Source: Streptomyces atratus
GTDB taxonomy: Bacteria; Actinomycetota; Actinomycetes; Streptomycetales; Streptomycetaceae
Length of the DNA: 64,000 nt
Direction: 5' to 3'
NCBI RefSeq assembly: GCF_900119365.1
Contig: NZ_FPJO01000020.1
Span: 93,315-157,314, forward strand
Shown here: positions 1-7,494 of the stretch, in pieces
Layout of the letters: the number at the start of each line of letters is the position of its first letter
Position numbering within the stretch: the stretch's first letter is position 1
Position numbers and translations under genes: made by a program
Notes under the pieces: generated by a model
The model's database searches: none
Told to the model about the DNA's origin: nothing
What the model saw: only the letters and a program-made list of their open reading frames with translations

Positions 1-955
1 CCCCGCCACCGCCCAGCAGCGGCGCGTGTCCGATCCGGGAGACCACCGGGGCGTCGATGCCGAGCAGCCGCAGCGCCCGGGCCAGCACCGGCCCGAGCGC
101 CCGTGTCGCCCCGTCGTCGATCTTGAAGGCCAGCGCCCGGCCGTCCGCCAGCGCCACCGCCTGCACCGCCTCGGCGCCCATCTTGGAGAGCGCGCCCGGC
201 ACCTCCCGCATCAGCCAGGTGTCGGGGCGACGGGTCCCGGCCACGTACTCGGGGTGGGCCCGCATCGCGTCCCCGACACGGCGCTCCGCCGTCCCCGGCT
301 CCGCCAGCACGAAGGAGCGGAAGGCCCGCGCCAGGCCCACCAGGCTGATCGCCATCAGCGGCGCCCCGCACCCGTCCGTGCCGACCGCCGTGACCGGCTC
401 GTCGGCCGCCTCCTCGACGACCTGGTGGACCAGCTGCTGGAGCGGGTGCGACGGGTCGAGGTAGGTCTCCCGGTCCCAGCCGTTCACCGCGCACACCGCG
501 AGCATCGCCGCGTGCTTGCCGGAGCAGTTCATGGTGATCCGCTCCCGCACCCGGCCCGCGGCGAGATACGTCTCCGCCTCCGCCGGGTCCAGCGGCAGAT
601 CGGGCGGGGTCTGCAGGTCGCCGGAGGTCAGTCCGTGCTCGGCGAGCATCGTGCGGACGAGTTCCAGGTGGAAATCCTCGCCGGAGTGGCTCGCGGCGGC
701 CAGTGCCAGCCGCTCCCCGGACAGGTCCAGCCCGGCCCGCAGCACGGCCGCGGCCTGCATCGGCTTGTTGGAGGAGCGCGGGAAGACCGGCGCCGTCGGA
801 TCGCCCAGGGACCGTTCCACGCTGCCGTCGGCGGCCAGCACGACCAGCGAACCCCGGTGCCGGCCCTCCACGAAGCCGGACCGTACGACCTCGGCCAGGA
901 CGGGGAGAGCGGGGGATATGGCGGATGGGGCAGCGGGGGCGGCGCTGGAGGTCAT
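1..955 (-). CDS. L-asparaginase II family protein, C-terminus cut by window edge
   Basis: Reading the minus strand from the ATG at 955 gives 318 codons without a stop, beginning MTSSAAPAAPSAISP and running off the left edge. The protein contains EVVRSGFVEGRHRGS, SSNKPMQAA, ALAAASHSGED, NCSGKHAAML and TDGCGAP. These are the conserved blocks of the asparaginase II (PF06089) family found in actinobacteria and rhizobia, which hydrolyses L-asparagine to aspartate and ammonia. No signal peptide is seen, so it is probably cytoplasmic. The three plus-strand frames open over this gene are shadows. Only a short C-terminal piece should be missing. Confidence 0.9.
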   Translation of the reverse strand, partial: MTSSAAPAAPSAISPALPVLAEVVRSGFVEGRHRGSLVVLAADGSVERSLGDPTAPVFPRSSNKPMQAAAVLRAGLDLSGERLALAAASHSGEDFHLELVRTMLAEHGLTSGDLQTPPDLPLDPAEAETYLAAGRVRERITMNCSGKHAAMLAVCAVNGWDRETYLDPSHPLQQLVHQVVEEAADEPVTAVGTDGCGAPLMAISLVGLARAFRSFVLAEPGTAERRVGDAMRAHPEYVAGTRRPDTWLMREVPGALSKMGAEAVQAVALADGRALAFKIDDGATRALGPVLARALRLLGIDAPVVSRIGHAPLLGGGG

Positions 956-1001
956 GGTGGCCTTCCGGGGACGGGCGGAACCCGCCCCCGGAAGGATCGC
1001 T

Positions 1002-1616
1002 TCAGGCGAGCAGGTCGTCTACTTGTGCTTCCCCGTCACGGTACCTGCGGGCGATCTCCGCGCTGCAATCGTCAGTGGTGCGTTGCAGCTGGTGACGGCG
1101 GCGGGAGACCTGCTGCTCGTAGCGGATCAGGCGCCCCATCGCGGTGTGCAGTTCCTCGTCCGTACGGGCGTCGAGGTCGGAGAGTTCGACCTCGGCGAGC
1201 GTCTCGGCGGCCAGCTGGCGGTACTCGTCGCTGCGCGGCGTGGTGAGCGTGACGTGCCGGGCGGAGGAGCGGTGCCGGGACGGGGGATCGGCGAGGATCT
1301 CCGAGAGCCGGTCCACCACCGGTGCCTCCGGATCCAGCCGCCGGGCCAGTTCGGCCCGCAGGATGTCGATCCGGCCCTGGACGAGCCGGCGCACATAGCT
1401 GAGGTCTGCCTCGTCGCGCTGCGAGTCGCGGCGCAGCGTGCGCAGCTCCGGCAGCCGCAGGGCGCCCAGCTCGGGCTGCGGCCCGACGGACAGGCCGTCC
1501 CCCAGTCCGTGACCGGTCCGCTGCACGGGTGGGCGCATGGTGCTGGTGCTGGTGCTGGCGCCGGTACGCGTGACCGGTACGGCGCCGGGGGACTGCCCGG
1601 TTCCATAGGTACTCAT
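1002..1616 (-). CDS. rsiG: RsiG, c-di-GMP-dependent anti-sigma factor of sigma WhiG
   Basis: The protein is 204 aa from the ATG at 1616. Earlier in-frame ATGs exist at 1628 and 1667. I chose 1616 because GAGGGG lies 11 bases upstream of it but directly abuts the 1628 start. Two predicted long helices each carry a perfect E-x3-S-x2-R-x3-Q-x3-D signature: E69/S73/R76/Q80/D84 and E167/S171/R174/Q178/D182. This signature is the known c-di-GMP-binding motif of Streptomyces RsiG. RsiG loaded with c-di-GMP sequesters sigma WhiG and blocks sporulation of aerial hyphae. The N-terminal 50 residues are Thr/Ser-rich and probably disordered. It is divergent from dtd. Confidence 0.93.
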   Translation of the reverse strand: MSTYGTGQSPGAVPVTRTGASTSTSTMRPPVQRTGHGLGDGLSVGPQPELGALRLPELRTLRRDSQRDEADLSYVRRLVQGRIDILRAELARRLDPEAPVVDRLSEILADPPSRHRSSARHVTLTTPRSDEYRQLAAETLAEVELSDLDARTDEELHTAMGRLIRYEQQVSRRRHQLQRTTDDCSAEIARRYRDGEAQVDDLLA

Positions 1617-1733
1617 GCTTGTGTCCATCCCCTCGACCGGTGCGTCGGCACACCGCCTTCCGAGCATGGTGCCACTCCAGTGGGGCCTGTGTGGATGCTC
1701 TGTACCCGTTCAGCCCAAGATAGGTTGGTCTGT

Positions 1734-2183
1734 ATGCGTGCAGTGATACAGAGGGTGGACGGCGCGAGCGTCACGGTGACTGACAGTGCCGACGGGTCCG
1801 GCGGGTCCGGGGTGGTCGGCGAAATCGTCGGCGAGGGGCTGTGTGTGCTGGTGGGAGTCACCCACGGGGACACCCCGGAGAAGGCGGCGCAGCTCGCCCG
1901 CAAGCTCTGGTCGCTCCGTGTCCTGGAGGGCGAGAAGTCCTGCTCCGATGTGAATGCACCGCTTCTGGTGATTTCGCAGTTCACTCTCTACGGGGACGCC
2001 CGGAAGGGCCGCCGGCCCACCTGGAACGCCGCGGCGCCCGGCGAGGTCGCCGAACCGCTGGTCGACGAGGTGGTGAAGCAACTGCGGGCGCTGGGCGCGC
2101 AGGTGGAGACGGGCCGGTTCGGAGCGGACATGCGGGTCTCGCTCACGAACCACGGCCCCTTCACCGTCCTCGTCGAGGTCTGA
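1734..2183 (+). CDS. dtd: D-aminoacyl-tRNA deacylase
   Basis: This is a 149-aa protein of normal family length. It has the two active-site motifs of Dtd: SQFTLYGD near residue 82 and NHGPFTV near the C-terminus. Dtd hydrolyses D-amino acids and glycine mischarged onto tRNA, protecting translation. It acts in the cytoplasm as a dimer, with each active site built from both motifs. The ATG is exactly 7 bases after a TAGGTT hexamer (1721-1726) and has no Shine-Dalgarno sequence, so the mRNA is probably leaderless. A 9-residue Asp/Gly/Ser-rich insertion follows the first strand, as is common in Streptomyces. Confidence 0.95.
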   Translation: MRAVIQRVDGASVTVTDSADGSGGSGVVGEIVGEGLCVLVGVTHGDTPEKAAQLARKLWSLRVLEGEKSCSDVNAPLLVISQFTLYGDARKGRRPTWNAAAPGEVAEPLVDEVVKQLRALGAQVETGRFGADMRVSLTNHGPFTVLVEV

Positions 2184-2207
2184 ACCGAACGGGTCCAGGC
2201 CGAAGCC

Positions 2208-3173
2208 CTACGGCTCGACGACCGTCTCCTGGGACGCGGCCGTGTCCCCCGCGAGCAGTTCGGCGTCCACCGCGACGTTCCGCTTGACCAGGGCCAGCGC
2301 GATCGGCCCCAGTTCGTGGTGGCGGGCGGATGTGGTGATGAAGCCCAGCTGGCGCCCTTCGACACCGTCCGCGGCGAGCCGCACCGGTGTGCCGTGCCCG
2401 GGCAGCACGACCTCGCTGCCGTCGAGGTGCAGGAAGACCAGCCGACGCGGCGGCTTGCCCAGGTTCTGTACCCGGGCCACCGTCTCCTGGCCGCGGTAGC
2501 AGCCCTTCTGGAGGTGCACGGCGGTGCCGATCCAGCCAAGTTCGTGCGGGATCGTGCGGTGGTCGGTCTCGAAGCCGAGGCGCGGGCGGTGCGCCTCCAC
2601 GCGCAGCGCCTCGTACGCCAGGATGCCGGCCACCGGGCCGTGCGCCGCCGCGTACTCCTCCAGGCCGGCGCGGGGCAGGAAGAGGTCCCGGCCGTAAGCC
2701 GTCTCCCGTACCGTCACGCCGTCCGGGACCTCCGCGATGGAGCCGGCCGGCAGGTACACCACGGCGAAGTCCTCGGTGCGGTCGGCGACTTCGACCTGGT
2801 AGAAGAACTTCATGGAATCCAGGTAGGCGATGAGGTCGCCCTGGGTGCCCGGTTCGGCGTGCATCCACACGGTCTCCCCGTCGTCGACGAGGTAGAGGGC
2901 GTGCTCGATGTGCCCGTTGGCGGTGAGGATCAGGGCCTCGGTGGCCTGGCCCGGGGCGAGTTCGCTGACGTGCTGGGTGAGCAGCAGGTGCAGCCAGGCC
3001 AGCCGGTCGCTGCCGGTGACGGTGACGACCGCGCGGTGCGAGAGGTCGACGAGGCCGGAGCCGTCGGCGAGGGCGCGCTGCTCGCGGAACAGGTCGCCGT
3101 AGTGCGCGGCGACGCCTTCGTCGCGGCCTTCGGCGGGGACGGCGCCGGGCAGGGACAGCAGGGGGCTCTTCAT
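2208..3173 (-). CDS. ygfZ: YgfZ/GcvT-fold folate-binding protein
   Basis: This 321-aa protein has the diagnostic KGCYRGQE signature at residues 223-230 (Cys225) and an N-terminal GcvT-like folate-binding domain. YgfZ-type proteins bind tetrahydrofolate and support maturation or repair of certain Fe-S enzymes. The catalytic role is not fully settled for the actinobacterial branch. The start ATG at 3173 fits the family length. The stop lies just after the convergent dtd stop (25-base gap). The next gene upstream on the same strand is the Fur-family regulator, 60 bases away, so a shared transcript is possible. Confidence 0.92.
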   Translation of the reverse strand: MKSPLLSLPGAVPAEGRDEGVAAHYGDLFREQRALADGSGLVDLSHRAVVTVTGSDRLAWLHLLLTQHVSELAPGQATEALILTANGHIEHALYLVDDGETVWMHAEPGTQGDLIAYLDSMKFFYQVEVADRTEDFAVVYLPAGSIAEVPDGVTVRETAYGRDLFLPRAGLEEYAAAHGPVAGILAYEALRVEAHRPRLGFETDHRTIPHELGWIGTAVHLQKGCYRGQETVARVQNLGKPPRRLVFLHLDGSEVVLPGHGTPVRLAADGVEGRQLGFITTSARHHELGPIALALVKRNVAVDAELLAGDTAASQETVVEP

Positions 3174-3233
3174 GCGACCAGCGTACGACGCGGTACGAAC
3201 GAGGCCGCCGGAGAGGCCCCTGGCCGACAGGGC

Positions 3234-3707
3234 CTAGGCCTTGGGGCCGGCCGCTTCGGCGGACGTCCGGCCGGTTTCCTCGGCTTCCGCCTTCGCCGTG
3301 CACCCGGCGCAGCGGCCGAAGATCGCGAAGTGCTTCATGTCCGTCTCGAACCCGAAGCTGCTCTTCAGCTTCGCGGTGAACTCGGCGACGACGCCGACAT
3401 CGGCCTCGATGACGTCCGTGCAGTCGCGGCAGACCAGATGGATGTGATGGTGTCGGTCGGCCAGGTGGTACGTGGGCGCCCCGTGTCCCAGGTGGGCGTG
3501 GCTGACCAGGCCCAGCTCCTCCAGGAGTTCGAGGGTCCGGTAGACGGTGGAGATGTTCACGCCGGACGCGGTCCTGCGGACCTCGGAGAGGATGTCGTCG
3601 GGTGTCGCGTGTTCCAGCGTGTCGACGGCTTCCAGGACAAGCTGGCGCTGCGGCGTCAGCCGGTAGCCGCGCTGTCGGAGATCGGTCTTCCAGTCGGTGC
3701 TCACCAC
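3234..3707 (-). CDS. nur: Nickel uptake regulator Nur (Fur family)
   Basis: This 157-aa Fur-family repressor begins V-V-S-T-D-W at a GTG. Its winged-helix domain (about 8-75) is followed by a metal-binding dimer domain. All His residues that I recall from the Streptomyces Nur structure are at the same numbers: H33/H86/H88/H90 for the M-site and H70/H72/H126 for the Ni-site. Two CxxC pairs (93/96, 133/136) are present. Nur with nickel represses nickel uptake and the Fe superoxide dismutase gene. A TACACT hexamer (3719-3714) ends 6 bases before the GTG, so the transcript is probably leaderless. The longer reading frame to 4214 runs through the neighbouring gene and is not coding. Confidence 0.93.
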   Translation of the reverse strand: MVSTDWKTDLRQRGYRLTPQRQLVLEAVDTLEHATPDDILSEVRRTASGVNISTVYRTLELLEELGLVSHAHLGHGAPTYHLADRHHHIHLVCRDCTDVIEADVGVVAEFTAKLKSSFGFETDMKHFAIFGRCAGCTAKAEAEETGRTSAEAAGPKA

Positions 3708-3745
3708 ACGCCCAGTGTAGGACCGGGTGAGCACCCGCCCGCGGA

Positions 3746-4318
3746 CTACTTGAAGAAGGCGATGCCGTCGTCCGGCAGGTCGCCGAGGCTCTTCGCCATC
3801 GCCTCGACCTCTTCCGGGGTGACGACCTTCTTCAGGTGCGCCGACATGTACGGACGCAGTTCCACCTCGGGGGTGGTCTTCTCGCCGACCCACATCAGGT
3901 CGCTCTTCACATAGCCGTAGAGCCGCTTGCCACCGCTGTACGGGCCGGAGGCCGCGGTCCGGGCCACCGCGTCGGTGACCAGATCGATCTGCGGCTTCTT
4001 GTCGGCCAGCTCGCCGTACCAGATCTCGATGACGCCCTGGTCGCGGGACATGACGACCTCGACCTTGCGGTCCTTGTCGATGCGCCAGTAGCCGGACTCG
4101 GACTCCAGCGGCCTGACCTTCTTGCCCTCGGAGTCGAGCACCCAGGTGTGCGAGGCGTACTCCAGGAAGTCCCGGCCGTCGTGGCTGAAGGAGACTTCCT
4201 GGCCGAAGTTGCACTGCTCGGCGCCGGGGAAGTCGGAGACACCCGCGCCCGCCCAGTTGCCGAGAAGGAAGGCCAGCGGGACGAGGTCCGGGTGGAGGTC
4301 GGACGGGATCTCGATCAT
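3746..4318 (-). CDS. Nitrobindin-like heme-binding beta-barrel protein
   Basis: This 190-aa protein starts MIEIPSDLHPDL. It carries the nitrobindin (THAP4/FABP-like, DUF1794) signature LLGNWAGAGVSDFPG near residues 18-32, plus a His-containing C-terminal strand (SAHLKKV) that could supply the proximal heme ligand. Nitrobindins bind ferric heme in a 10-stranded barrel and handle NO or peroxynitrite. Heme binding here is inferred from family. It lies 38 bases upstream of nur on the same strand, but nur seems to have its own promoter. The cytosolic location follows from the absence of a signal peptide. Confidence 0.85.
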   Translation of the reverse strand: MIEIPSDLHPDLVPLAFLLGNWAGAGVSDFPGAEQCNFGQEVSFSHDGRDFLEYASHTWVLDSEGKKVRPLESESGYWRIDKDRKVEVVMSRDQGVIEIWYGELADKKPQIDLVTDAVARTAASGPYSGGKRLYGYVKSDLMWVGEKTTPEVELRPYMSAHLKKVVTPEEVEAMAKSLGDLPDDGIAFFK

Positions 4319-4385
4319 GAGCGGCTCAGACGATCTGTGAGGTGGGGTGGCTGCGGACGGAGGCGGGTACCGGGAGGGAGAACGG

Positions 4386-4487
4386 TCAGCGCTGACCCTG
4401 GTACAGCTTCTTCACGGTCACGCCTGCGAAGGCGAGAACGCCGACGCAGACCAGGACCAGCAGGGCGGAGAAGAATGCCTCAAGCAC
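4386..4487 (-). CDS. Small single-span membrane protein, 33 aa
   Basis: A short GTG-started frame encodes 33 residues beginning MLEAFFSALLVLVCVGVLAF and ending VKKLYQGQR. An AAGGAG ribosome-binding site sits 7 bases before the GTG. The product is a single hydrophobic helix (about residues 4-25) followed by a short basic tail, consistent with an inner-membrane miniprotein with its tail inside. I do not recognise a function. It lies between the nitrobindin-like gene and a hypothetical gene on the same strand. The good ribosome-binding site and sensible amphipathic layout are the support. Confidence 0.65.
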   Translation of the reverse strand: MLEAFFSALLVLVCVGVLAFAGVTVKKLYQGQR

Positions 4488-4600
4488 GGGAACTCCTTGC
4501 AACGAGCGTTATGGCAGCAGTACGGGGCCGGGCCCCAGCCTAATGGGTTGGGGCCCGGCCTGCCGGTCCGGGGCTTGCTCGGGGACCGCCGAGGGACAGG

Positions 4601-4963
4601 TCAGCCCAGCAGCTGGTTCTGCAGGATCACCGTCTGGTGGAACGGGACGCTCCGGGTGCCCTCCTTGCCCTTGCGGGACTGGACGACGAGGGCGAGCGTG
4701 TCCCCGGCGACCACGTAGGCCTGGCGGACCCGCGCCTCGCCGTACGGCTTCGCCTCGTCGTACACGTAGGACGAGGTGCCCGCCACCTTGCCGCCGCCCC
4801 AGCCTTCGTCGAGAACCGTCTCGGGCGCCCCGGCGAGCGGCACCGGTGCTCCGCTGACGGTGATCGAGTCCAGGAAGGACTGGGCGAAGGCCGTCGAGTT
4901 GAACCGGACGAGATAGATCCGGGTCGATGTGCCGTCCGGCACGGTCCAGCCGCGGGCGGCCAC
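4601..4963 (-). CDS. Hypothetical protein, possibly 5'-truncated
   Basis: This is a 120-aa frame from a GTG at 4963, ending NQLLG. It has alternating beta-strand character and aromatic residues, and no recognised domain. No convincing ribosome-binding site or signal peptide precedes the GTG, and the protein seems to start mid-domain (MAARGWTVPDGTSTRIYLVRF). It may therefore be the remnant of a longer, perhaps secreted protein. The divergent DsrE gene begins only 38 bases away, leaving no room for a longer N-terminus in the same frame. I cannot assign a function. Confidence 0.55.
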   Translation of the reverse strand: MAARGWTVPDGTSTRIYLVRFNSTAFAQSFLDSITVSGAPVPLAGAPETVLDEGWGGGKVAGTSSYVYDEAKPYGEARVRQAYVVAGDTLALVVQSRKGKEGTRSVPFHQTVILQNQLLG

Positions 4964-5001
4964 GTGCCGCGGAGCCGAGCCCGACGATTACAGTTCGGCA
5001 T

Positions 5002-5364
5002 ATGCCGAAGAAGCTCGTGATCAAGGTGACCGCAGGTGCCGACTCCGCCGAGCGCTGCTCGCAGGCGTTCACGGTGGCCGCGGTCGCCGTCGCCAGTGGC
5101 GTGGAGGTCTCGCTCTGGCTGACCGGGGAGTCCTCCTGGTTCGCGCTGCCGGGGCGCGCCGCCGAGTTCGAACTGCCGCATGCCGCGCCGCTGCCGGACC
5201 TGATCGAGTCGATCCAGGCGGGCGGACGGATCACCCTGTGCACGCAGTGCGCGGCCCGTCGTGACATCACCGAGCAGGACGTCCTGGAGGGCGTACGGAT
5301 CGCCGGTGCCCAGGTCTTCGTCAGCGAGGTCATGGCCGACGGCGTCCAGGCGCTCGTCTACTGA
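5002..5364 (+). CDS. DsrE-like sulfur-relay family protein
   Basis: This 120-aa protein (MPKKLVIKVTAG...) has the DsrE/TusD-type alpha/beta fold pattern and a conserved Cys pair in RITLCTQCAARR near residues 78-86. DsrE-family proteins often carry persulfide sulfur or act as small oligomeric accessory proteins. The CxxC-like pair supports a redox or sulfur-relay role, and the sulfurtransferase genes lie about 1 kb away. A TACAGT hexamer (4989-4994) lies 7 bases before the ATG, so the mRNA is probably leaderless. Confidence 0.83.
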   Translation: MPKKLVIKVTAGADSAERCSQAFTVAAVAVASGVEVSLWLTGESSWFALPGRAAEFELPHAAPLPDLIESIQAGGRITLCTQCAARRDITEQDVLEGVRIAGAQVFVSEVMADGVQALVY

Positions 5365-5388
5365 TGCTCGTCCACCGACGCAAGAGCG

Positions 5389-5646
5389 TTACCGCCGCTT
5401 CTTGCCGTCGAGTTCGTCCCACCACTCGTCGGACTTCGGGTCGCCGGACGGATCGTCCCACCAGCGGTCCTCCGGCCCCCGCCGGTTGGCGACCATGGCC
5501 GCGACGGGCGGGATGACCATCGCGACGAGGCACATCGCTATCGCGGCCGGCATCGACCACAGCCTGACGAAGGACCAGGCCGATACGAAGAGGACGATGC
5601 AGGCCCCCATCATCAGGAAATAGCCGCGACGGCGTCGCGCGTACAT
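5389..5646 (-). CDS. DUF3099 family membrane protein
   Basis: This 85-aa protein starts MYARRRRGYF. Two hydrophobic segments (about 10-28 and 32-50) are followed by an acidic, Trp-rich cytoplasmic tail (WWDDPSGD, WWDEL) and a basic end. This matches the DUF3099 family of actinobacteria, whose function is unknown. The stop is 25 bases from the convergent DsrE stop. The ATG at 5646 is preferred because the upstream in-frame sequence is not membrane-like. Confidence 0.8.
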   Translation of the reverse strand: MYARRRRGYFLMMGACIVLFVSAWSFVRLWSMPAAIAMCLVAMVIPPVAAMVANRRGPEDRWWDDPSGDPKSDEWWDELDGKKRR

Positions 5647-5807
5647 GTTTCCAGGGTAGGTCTCGGAGCCGCCCGTGCGAACGGCGCGCACCCGCCCGGA
5701 CGGCGCGAAGGGCCGTACCCCGTTCAGGAAGGCGTCCAACCCCCTGGGGTACGGCCCCTCGGCCGATCTGTGTCGCGGCATGCGGACCGCGGCGGGACCT
5801 GCTCGTA

Positions 5808-6095
5808 CTAGACGGCGATCGCGACCTCGGAGAGGCCACCGGTCTGCGCCACGACCGTGCGGTCGGCGCTGCCGCCCGGGACGAGGGCGCGCAGCGTCCA
5901 CGTGCCCTCGGCCGCGTAGAAGCGGAACTGTCCGGTCGCCGAGGTCGGGACCTCGGCGGTGAACTCGCCGGTCGAGTCCAGCAGGCGCACGTAACCGGTG
6001 ACGGGCTCGCCGTCGCGGGTCACGCTGCCCTGGATGGTGGTCTCGCCGGGCTTGATGGTCGAAGCGTCGGGGCCGCCGGCCTTTGCTCCACACAT
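5808..6095 (-). CDS. DUF1416 protein partner of the sulfurtransferase
   Basis: This 95-aa protein starts MCGAKAGGPDAS and folds as an Ig-like or transthyretin-like beta sandwich by pattern (GSVTRDGEPVTGYVRLLD). DUF1416 genes regularly follow a thiosulfate sulfurtransferase gene in actinobacteria, as here (51-base gap). This suggests an accessory role in sulfur transfer. The Cys at position 2, directly after the initiator Met, is conserved by recollection and could accept persulfide; that is inference. Confidence 0.88.
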   Translation of the reverse strand: MCGAKAGGPDASTIKPGETTIQGSVTRDGEPVTGYVRLLDSTGEFTAEVPTSATGQFRFYAAEGTWTLRALVPGGSADRTVVAQTGGLSEVAIAV

Positions 6096-6146
6096 GGTGT
6101 CTCGTCCTTCCGGGTCGGGGGTCTTGCTGGTCCGGGTCGTGCGGAG

Positions 6147-6992
6147 TTACTTGTTGGCGCCGAGCTCGATCGGCACACCCACGAGGGAGCCGTACTCGGT
6201 CCACGAACCGTCGTAGTTCTTGACGTTCTCCTGGCCGAGCAGCTCGTGCAGCACGAACCAGGTGAGCGCGGAGCGCTCGCCGATGCGGCAGTACGCGATG
6301 GTGTCCTTCGCCAGGTCGACCTGCTCGGCCTCGTAGAGGGCCTTGAGCTCCTCGTCCGACTTGAAGGTGCCGTCGTCGTTGGCGTTCTTCGACCACGGGA
6401 TGTTGCGGGCGCTCGGCACGTGGCCGGGGCGCTGGGACTGCTCCTGCGGGAGGTGCGCCGGGGCGAGCAGCTTGCCGCTGAACTCGTCGGGCGAACGCAC
6501 GTCGACCAGGTTCTGGTTGCCGATCGCCTTCACGATGTCGTCGCGGTAGGCGCGGATCGACTCGTCCTGCGGCTGGGCCTTGTACTCGGTGGCCGGGCGG
6601 GACGGGATCTGGTCGCCGTCGACCAGGTCGCGGGAGTCGAGCTCCCACTTCTTGCGGCCGCCGTCGAGCAGGCGGACGTCCTGGTGGCCGTAGAGCTTGA
6701 AGTACCAGAACGCGTAGGACGCGAACCAGTTGTTGTTGCCGCCGTACAGGACGACCGTGGTGTCGTTGCCGATGCCCTTCTCGGACAGCAGCTTCTCGAA
6801 CCCGGCCTGGTCGATGAAGTCACGACGGACCGGGTCCTGGAGGTCCTTGGTCCAGTCGATCCGGATCGCGTTCTTGATGTGGTTCTTCTCGTACGCCGAG
6901 GTGTCCTCGTCGACCTCGACGAGAGCGACCTTCGGGTCGTCGATGTGGGCCTCGACCCAGTCGGCGTCTACCAGGACGTCACTGCGGCTCAT
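6147..6992 (-). CDS. sseA: Thiosulfate/3-mercaptopyruvate sulfurtransferase
   Basis: This 281-aa enzyme has two rhodanese domains. The second holds the catalytic loop YCRIGERS with Cys235. The first has the usual inactive, structural role. It transfers sulfane sulfur from thiosulfate or mercaptopyruvate to cyanide or thiols, and in actinobacteria it is named cysA or sseA. The GGAGGAGAA ribosome-binding site sits just before the ATG. DUF1416 follows in the same operon, and a Cys-containing leader peptide precedes it by 161 bases, suggesting control by cysteine or sulfur supply. Confidence 0.95.
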   Translation of the reverse strand: MSRSDVLVDADWVEAHIDDPKVALVEVDEDTSAYEKNHIKNAIRIDWTKDLQDPVRRDFIDQAGFEKLLSEKGIGNDTTVVLYGGNNNWFASYAFWYFKLYGHQDVRLLDGGRKKWELDSRDLVDGDQIPSRPATEYKAQPQDESIRAYRDDIVKAIGNQNLVDVRSPDEFSGKLLAPAHLPQEQSQRPGHVPSARNIPWSKNANDDGTFKSDEELKALYEAEQVDLAKDTIAYCRIGERSALTWFVLHELLGQENVKNYDGSWTEYGSLVGVPIELGANK

Positions 6993-7153
6993 TCTGTTCT
7001 CCTCCGGGGCAGTCTGCGGCGAGATGATGCGAGACGGTGCGTGATGCGGGTGTACGGCGGCGCGGCGTGCGGCGCACGTACAACGGCGATCGGGATGGGC
7101 CCTGACGTCGGTCGAAGGGCCGGGGGGAAATGCGGGGCGCCGAGGGCTCCCGC

Positions 7154-7261
7154 TCAGACAGTGCGACAGAGCATGGCGGCGACGCGGCACAGGTCCACTG
7201 CCCGCCGCTTCGTGAGATCCGCCCGTCCCCGCTGTGGGAGACCGCCAATAGAGCACTGCAT
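7154..7261 (-). CDS. Putative sulfur-responsive leader peptide upstream of sseA
   Basis: A 35-codon frame starts at an ATG at 7261 and ends CRVAAMLCRTV-stop. It contains three Cys, two of them within the last nine residues next to Arg codons. Short peptides with this VDLCRVAAMLCR-type ending are known ahead of sulfur-assimilation genes in actinobacteria and are thought to act in cis by ribosome stalling when cysteine is limiting. The peptide is leaderless: its ATG coincides with the expected transcription start of the promoter at 7269-7298. No clear terminator pair was resolved in the 161 bases before sseA. Confidence 0.8.
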   Translation of the reverse strand: MQCSIGGLPQRGRADLTKRRAVDLCRVAAMLCRTV

Positions 7262-7268
7262 GGGACCG

Positions 7269-7298
7269 ATCGTAGGGAGGTACGGGCGGGCATGTCAC
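7269..7298 (-). promoter_or_regulatory. Promoter for the leader peptide-sseA-DUF1416 transcript
   Basis: On the minus strand there is GTGACA (7298-7293), an 18-base spacer and TACGAT (7274-7269). This fits a housekeeping sigma promoter (TTGACA/TANNNT). Transcription would start about 7 bases after the -10, exactly at the leader-peptide ATG at 7261. Confidence 0.65.
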
Positions 7299-7494
7299 CG
7301 CCGTGTCGAATCCTGAGACGCGATCGTCTGCCATGCGAGACAGGTATGGGATCGGGGCATCCCCCGCGCGGCTCCCGTGCCACCGGCGGCCGTCGGCCAT
7401 CTACGGATCGGACATGACCGTCTCAATATGTGGCGCACCGAGGCGTCGGGGCGTACGGCGAGCGGGGTGTGGCCCGCCGGACGGGGCGATGTGC

